Of a DNA stretch of 64,000 bases, positions 59,854 to 64,000 are shown piece by piece. The DNA is from an uncultured bacterium (GTDB taxonomy: Bacteria; Cyanobacteriota; Vampirovibrionia; Gastranaerophilales; Gastranaerophilaceae). How positions within the stretch are numbered: position 1 is the first letter of the stretch; each line of letters starts with the position of its first letter. Below the pieces are notes generated by a model. It searched no databases. It saw only the letters and a list, made by a program, of their open reading frames with translations, and had not been told where the DNA came from. The stretch covers positions 1 to 64,000 of the forward strand of contig CACWZA010000012.1 in assembly GCA_902765215.1 (NCBI GenBank). The letters are read 5' to 3'. A program made the position numbers and the translations under genes.

Positions 59854-60451
59854 TTATACTTTTAAGTCATTACCGATGTCACTTTTTAATTGCGGGTCTA
59901 AATTTTTAAAGACCTTGGCTTGTAGTCTGTGTCTTGTACGATAACCTTCTTCCAGCATATTAAGTTCAATCTCTTTTTGTTTTAAACTTTCAATAGGAGT
60001 GAGTTGAAAATTTTTGTTTATTATTGTTTTTTGATTTTCATTATAATTTTCAAAAACTTTTTCTGCTCTTTTCGGGGAGCTGAATTTTAAATCTTCAACC
60101 AAATTTTCTGAAATATTTTCATCCCCGTAGATTATAGAATAAAAACTTATTGTATTATCTTTTTTTCTGTACGGATAGATGCCGTCTGTGATAACTCCGT
60201 GTCTGTTTTTTTTTGTTGATAAAATGGAATTTTAATTCATCAAATTTATTTCCGATAGCGGATATTTTCATATCCCAGAATTTTGTTTTTGATAATTTTT
60301 TTTCTATTTTTTTAAATTCAATTTTATCCGTTTCTGACATCTTGTTAAGAATCGGTAAAAATGATTTGTCTTTAATCAGTCTGCCAAAATTTTGATTTTT
60401 ATTATTTTGACAGCCGTTATTATAACTGGTGTTAATTGCGTTTATGTGCAT
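59854..60451 (-). pseudogene. Hypothetical protein with N-terminal QNFGRLI leader, interrupted by a frameshift at an A9 run
   Basis: Two frames on the minus strand, 60451-60155 and the one ending at 59854, become one continuous protein of 198 aa if one A is dropped from the nine-A run (plus-strand T run 60206-60214). The total span is 598 nt, one more than a multiple of three. After correction the reading continues NKKNRHGVITDGIYPYRKKD and joins the lower frame with no stop. The start has an Asn-rich leader ending in NQNFGRLI like the AAA-like protein at 44566. It may be a sequencing error, a slippage-expressed gene or a true mutation. Function unknown. Confidence 0.7.
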
Positions 60452-60571
60452 AACGATTAATCCCCTTAATATCCCTAGTGTGTTGTCTTGAATGTTAAAT
60501 CATGAGGTATGTATATATCACATAATTTTCAACATTCTTATTCTAATATAAACATGTGTTAATCTCAATAA

Positions 60572-61579
60572 TTATTTGAGAATTGAAGTGTACAGCCTTG
60601 CAAATTCTATAAATATTTCAAATGCTCCGCCTACTGCATCATCTTCCCCTGAATACCATAAATTATCACTATTTGTGCCTGATATTCGTAAGCCGTTGTA
60701 ATCCCATTCTCTGTCGTTCCCTGCAATTGGCATGAATTGAGTATTATGTTTTTTCATCCGTCTTACATTAGCGCCGCGTCGTTCAAATGATAAATGTTCA
60801 ATAGGATGGCGTCCTTCTATCATTTGTCCGTCTTTATTAAACAGAGCATCAAACAGAGTATCGCTTGATTTATCAGAGTGTCTTCTTCCGAGAACTAAGT
60901 GTGTTTTATTATCTCGTCTGTCTACCGAAAGAAGAATGTCTGTGCCTTTATCTAAGGTTTTGTTATCGTGTTTTCCGATTTCGGTCATTATTTTTGCGTT
61001 ACTGATACTTCCGTTTTCGCCTGCCAGTCTTACATATTTGCGTATTCCGGAATACAGTTGTTTTGCAGATTCTCTCTTGAAGGAATCTGTTGATATCTTA
61101 ACCAATCTTTGCCCGTCTGCAGGAATTGTATTTATTATTGGTTTTGTAATTCCTGTCGGTTTTGGTGCGGGTTTTGTTACCGCAGGTTTTGTTGCAGGTT
61201 GAACCTTTACTTCAGGTTTTTTCTCTGCCGGCTTTGGTTCTGTCGGAAGATTATTTGAAGTTTCTTTCTTTGGTTCTGCTACTTTAGGTTTTGCAACCGA
61301 GCCTTTTTTTCTGCCGCGTTTTGATTTTGGCGGTTCAATACCCAGTGTCGGTTGTGCTTCGCTTCTTGCAATTCTGCGTTCAAATGTGTCATAAACAAAT
61401 TCAGGTTTATTTTTTTCGCCGTATCTTACGACTGTTTTTATAAGTCCTTTTTGTTGGGCATGCTTATTTGCCGATTTAGAAAAATCTACTGATTTATATA
61501 ATCTGCCGTTTTCAACATATCTTGTGACGACAGTTCCCATCCTTGTAATTACGGGATTCCCAATTCTAATAATATCCAT
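60572..61579 (-). CDS. Basic, linker-rich protein with possible AT-hook
   Basis: The 335-aa protein has a small N-terminal domain (residues 1-75), an AT-hook-like KSKRGRKKGSVAKPK (about 84-98), a Pro/Lys/Thr-rich linker (100-150, like histone H1 or TonB), and a C-terminal domain of 180 residues (GTDILLSVDRRDNKTHLVLG; DREWDYNGLRISG). DNA binding is plausible but not shown. AAGGGGAA precedes the ATG. It is divergent from the tandem AAA gene with 160 bp between. No family recognised. Confidence 0.65.
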   Translation of the reverse strand: MDIIRIGNPVITRMGTVVTRYVENGRLYKSVDFSKSANKHAQQKGLIKTVVRYGEKNKPEFVYDTFERRIARSEAQPTLGIEPPKSKRGRKKGSVAKPKVAEPKKETSNNLPTEPKPAEKKPEVKVQPATKPAVTKPAPKPTGITKPIINTIPADGQRLVKISTDSFKRESAKQLYSGIRKYVRLAGENGSISNAKIMTEIGKHDNKTLDKGTDILLSVDRRDNKTHLVLGRRHSDKSSDTLFDALFNKDGQMIEGRHPIEHLSFERRGANVRRMKKHNTQFMPIAGNDREWDYNGLRISGTNSDNLWYSGEDDAVGGAFEIFIEFARLYTSILK

Positions 61580-61739
61580 CTGTTTAAATTCCCCTTGTAT
61601 TTGTTATAAAACCCGTAAAAATAAAATTTGCGGGGTGGCGGGAAATAAAATAAAAAATATTTTTTAACCCCGACCAAATGTGACGCATTTACCCCTTATT
61701 ATGAAAGTGTAAATAGAATAGGTGAAGGAGTAAACTATC

Positions 61740-63743
61740 ATGAATATTTATGAAAAACATTTGTTTATAAAGTATTTAAACAAGTTATTACCGTCTGTTG
61801 ATTTTGATTGTTATAATTTTGGAAGGGTATTTGATATTATTGTCGAAGAATTTAATTTAGACAAAAGTATTTTTGAGTTTGATAAGTACGGTAATATCAA
61901 AGTTGAAAACTTACGACAGGTAAAAGAGTTTATTAAAAAACTGAAACGGGAACTCAAAAAGTATGAAAAAACTCATAAGCCGAAGAGTTGTCCGTTTGAA
62001 AAGAAAATGAAAATACTAAGCGATATATATAAATTAACTGATACAGAGTATGAGCTTGTATTGTTTTTCGCTATAAAAGAAATAAACAGACGATTCGATA
62101 CATTTTTTGATACTCTGAGAAATGATTCATTAGATATTTTCACAAACAAATATTTAGGTTTGCGTCAAAGCCGTGCAGAGAGAATGATGAATGATCTTGC
62201 AATGAGAGGGATTGTATCAAAGCTAAGAAGGGGCGAACATTCAATCAATCCTAAAATTATAGAAGTACTTGATGATGAGAATTGTAATACACTCACAAAA
62301 ATTGTTAATGTTTTACTGGGTGAAAATCTGAAAACTACACTTTGCCTGCAGGATTTTGAACATTTGAAGAAGGAAAAAGAAAAGACGATTAATATACTAA
62401 AATCGGCTGTAAAGACAGGAGCAAAAGGGATTAATATATTACTCTACGGTGGAGTCGGAACAGGCAAGACTGAGTTTGCCAAGCTTATTGCAAACACTGC
62501 TAAATTTCCTATTTATGCTGTTGCAACGGAAAAGGACGATCTCTATGAAGAGGCAAGCCGTAAAGACAGGCTCGTAGACCTTTATTCAAAGCAGCTGATT
62601 TTATCAAGAAAGGGGAATGCCTGCATACTTTTTGATGAGGCAGAAGATGTTATGAACAGAGGTTTCTCTGAGTTTGGAAGTGCTTCAAAAGGGTATATGA
62701 ATAAGTTGCTTGAAGAAGCATCATTACCGATTATTTGGACTACGAATAATATTCACGGGGTTGATCCGGCTTTCCTCAGACGAATGACTTATTGTATAAG
62801 GTTTGAAAAACTGACTGATGAAGTCAGGTTGAATATATGGAACAAGGTTTTAAAGAAGAATGACCTTGTTATCAGCCCTGAAAAGGTTGAAGAACTGAAT
62901 AAAAATTATGATATCCCGCCTTCTTTGATTGCTAATGCTGTTCAGACAACAAAGATGATTGGCGGTGATGAAAACGATTTTGAAGAATTTATAGAAAATG
63001 TTGCTCAGGCTGTCAGTAAAAAGAGTTCTGTTAAGAACAAAAAAGAGTTTGAGATGAAAGAGTATGATGAATCACTCGTAAATACGGATATAAATATTCA
63101 AAATCTGACATCAAAGATTAAATCATGCGGGAAGCTCAATTTTTCACTCTGTCTTTATGGTGAACCGGGGACAGGAAAGAGTCTGTATTTAAGATATTTG
63201 GCAGACCAACTCGGTCTAAAGGTTATTATGAAACGCGCGAGTGATTTAATATCAATGTGGGTAGGAGGAACTGAGCATAATATTGCCGAAGCTTTTGCGG
63301 AAGCAAAACAGAAAAAAGCTATGCTGATTTTTGATGAAGCGGACAGTTTCCTCCAGAACCGGAGTAATGCAGTCAGACGCTGGGAAGTTTCTCAGGTTAA
63401 TGAAATGCTGACATGGATGGAATCTCACGAATATCCGTTTGCCTGTACAACCAACCTGATTGATACTTTAGACGAGGCAAGTTTGAGAAGATTTACTTTT
63501 AAAATAAAATTTGATTTTATGACTCCCGAGCAGGTTACCAAAGGGATAGAACATTTCTTTAGCGGGGTAAATACAGAAGGGAAAAAAGTAAATATCAATG
63601 GTTTGACCGCAGGTGATTTTGCGACAGTCAAAAAGAAAACCGACTTTTTGGGGATAAATGATTTATCGGAAATTGTCAGTATGCTCGAGGATGAGGTAAA
63701 AATTAAAAAATCGAAATCTTTGAAAAACGCAGTGGGGTTTTAG
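61740..63743 (+). CDS. Tandem AAA+ ATPase with N-terminal winged-helix-like region
   Basis: The 667-aa protein has an N-terminal helical region, part of which (residues 95-175, LRQSRAERMMNDLAMRGIVS) looks like a winged helix, and two AAA modules. Module 1: Walker A GGVGTGKT (237-244), Walker B LFDEAED (297-303), sensor WTTNN. Module 2: Walker A GEPGTGKS (474-481), Walker B IFDEADS (530-536), pore-loop MWVGGTE (506-512), Arg pair in DEASLRRFTF. Both look active. There is no protease domain, so it is a Cdc48/SpoVK-like remodelling ATPase. GAAGGAG precedes the ATG. Confidence 0.85.
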   Translation: MNIYEKHLFIKYLNKLLPSVDFDCYNFGRVFDIIVEEFNLDKSIFEFDKYGNIKVENLRQVKEFIKKLKRELKKYEKTHKPKSCPFEKKMKILSDIYKLTDTEYELVLFFAIKEINRRFDTFFDTLRNDSLDIFTNKYLGLRQSRAERMMNDLAMRGIVSKLRRGEHSINPKIIEVLDDENCNTLTKIVNVLLGENLKTTLCLQDFEHLKKEKEKTINILKSAVKTGAKGINILLYGGVGTGKTEFAKLIANTAKFPIYAVATEKDDLYEEASRKDRLVDLYSKQLILSRKGNACILFDEAEDVMNRGFSEFGSASKGYMNKLLEEASLPIIWTTNNIHGVDPAFLRRMTYCIRFEKLTDEVRLNIWNKVLKKNDLVISPEKVEELNKNYDIPPSLIANAVQTTKMIGGDENDFEEFIENVAQAVSKKSSVKNKKEFEMKEYDESLVNTDINIQNLTSKIKSCGKLNFSLCLYGEPGTGKSLYLRYLADQLGLKVIMKRASDLISMWVGGTEHNIAEAFAEAKQKKAMLIFDEADSFLQNRSNAVRRWEVSQVNEMLTWMESHEYPFACTTNLIDTLDEASLRRFTFKIKFDFMTPEQVTKGIEHFFSGVNTEGKKVNINGLTAGDFATVKKKTDFLGINDLSEIVSMLEDEVKIKKSKSLKNAVGF

Positions 63744-63771
63744 TCTGAGTTTTGAAATACAGACATTAGCG

Positions 63772-63806
63772 GCAGGAAAACAGTTACAATGGCTTTGTTT
63801 TCCTGC
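63772..63806 (+). promoter_or_regulatory. Perfect 11-bp hairpin between the AAA gene and the next
   Basis: GCAGGAAAACA pairs with TGTTTTCCTGC around a 13-base loop. No T-run follows, so it is not a standard terminator; it may be an RNA stability or control element. Confidence 0.5.
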
Positions 63807-63862
63807 TACGACCTAATCTGACGCCCGAATATTTTATCATAAAATAAAACAGGAGCTTTCAG

Positions 63863-64000
63863 ATGAAAAGAAATGCTAAACTTGATAAAATTGCAGGTTT
63901 GGTTTTAAAAATAACGGTTGAAAAAAATATGCCGACAGTGGTATTTTTTTCCAAAATACAGGAACCCGATTTAATAAAAAAATTGTTCTCATTAAAAACA
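63863..64000 (+). CDS. Partial gene running off the window
   Basis: ATG at 63863 follows AGGAGC and opens 46 codons without a stop up to the window end. The visible part has a basic start (KRNAKLDKIAGLVLKITVEK) and no recognisable motif. It lies 119 nt after the tandem AAA gene on the same strand. Confidence 0.55.
   Translation, partial: MKRNAKLDKIAGLVLKITVEKNMPTVVFFSKIQEPDLIKKLFSLKT

Overview
The window is AT-rich and gene-dense, from a diderm bacterium. A complete RND/MFP/TolC efflux operon requires an outer membrane. A Ycf23/DUF561 protein, otherwise typical of cyanobacteria and plastids, together with a flagellar export cluster, SpmA/SpmB, an acyl-CoA dehydratase activase and many proteins with short Asn-rich N-termini, fits the non-photosynthetic sister lineage of Cyanobacteria (Gastranaerophilales/Melainabacteria, Vampirovibrionia). 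That placement is inference; no rRNA is present.

Layout. 1-2.6 kb: a lone activase and two low-similarity proteins. 2.8-9 kb: flagellar basal-body/export genes fliE, fliF, a divergent protein in the fliG position, fliH and flhA. 9-13.5 kb: a subtilase, a membrane protein, trpS and rimO. 13.6-19.1 kb: MBL-fold and TPR proteins, a MalK-type ATPase coupled to a histidine kinase-like protein without its phospho-accepting His, hpf, a small Cys-rich protein and a phosphatase-like protein lacking catalytic residues. 19.1-19.7 kb is packed with dispersed repeats. 19.7-30.7 kb: def-fmt-aroH-response regulator, ispH-rpsA, a transporter, a DciA-like gene, an NrnA-like gene and YihY. 30.7-38 kb: acyl-CoA ligase, Ycf23, a periplasmic protease, sigma factor, rlmB, nadA. 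38.4-44.3 kb: a second Cys-rich protein divergent from an S24 repressor, a DnaJ-like protein, rarA. 44.5-49.4 kb: an AAA-like protein, a PLP enzyme, spmAB. 49.4-50.9 kb: tRNA-His beside a GC-rich mosaic with copies of the tRNA 3' end, and a candidate small RNA. 51.4-64 kb: a PTPS-like protein, RND efflux operon, flavoprotein, patatin, a frameshifted gene, a basic linker protein and a tandem AAA ATPase; a further gene runs off the end.

No CRISPR array, transposase or complete prophage was seen. Observations most worth following: (1) six genes whose start codon lies exactly 6-7 nt after a -10 element, implying leaderless mRNAs; (2) several unrelated proteins sharing an Asn-rich N-terminus that ends in Phe-Lys/Gly; (3) MITE-like elements bounded by GGGGTAAAT inverted repeats, with the inner hairpin partly preserved; (4) several families of intergenic palindromes that look like operators; (5) a pair of paralogous five-Cys mini-proteins; (6) enzymes or signalling proteins with altered catalytic residues. 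All functional claims rest on reading motifs by eye; no database search was run.
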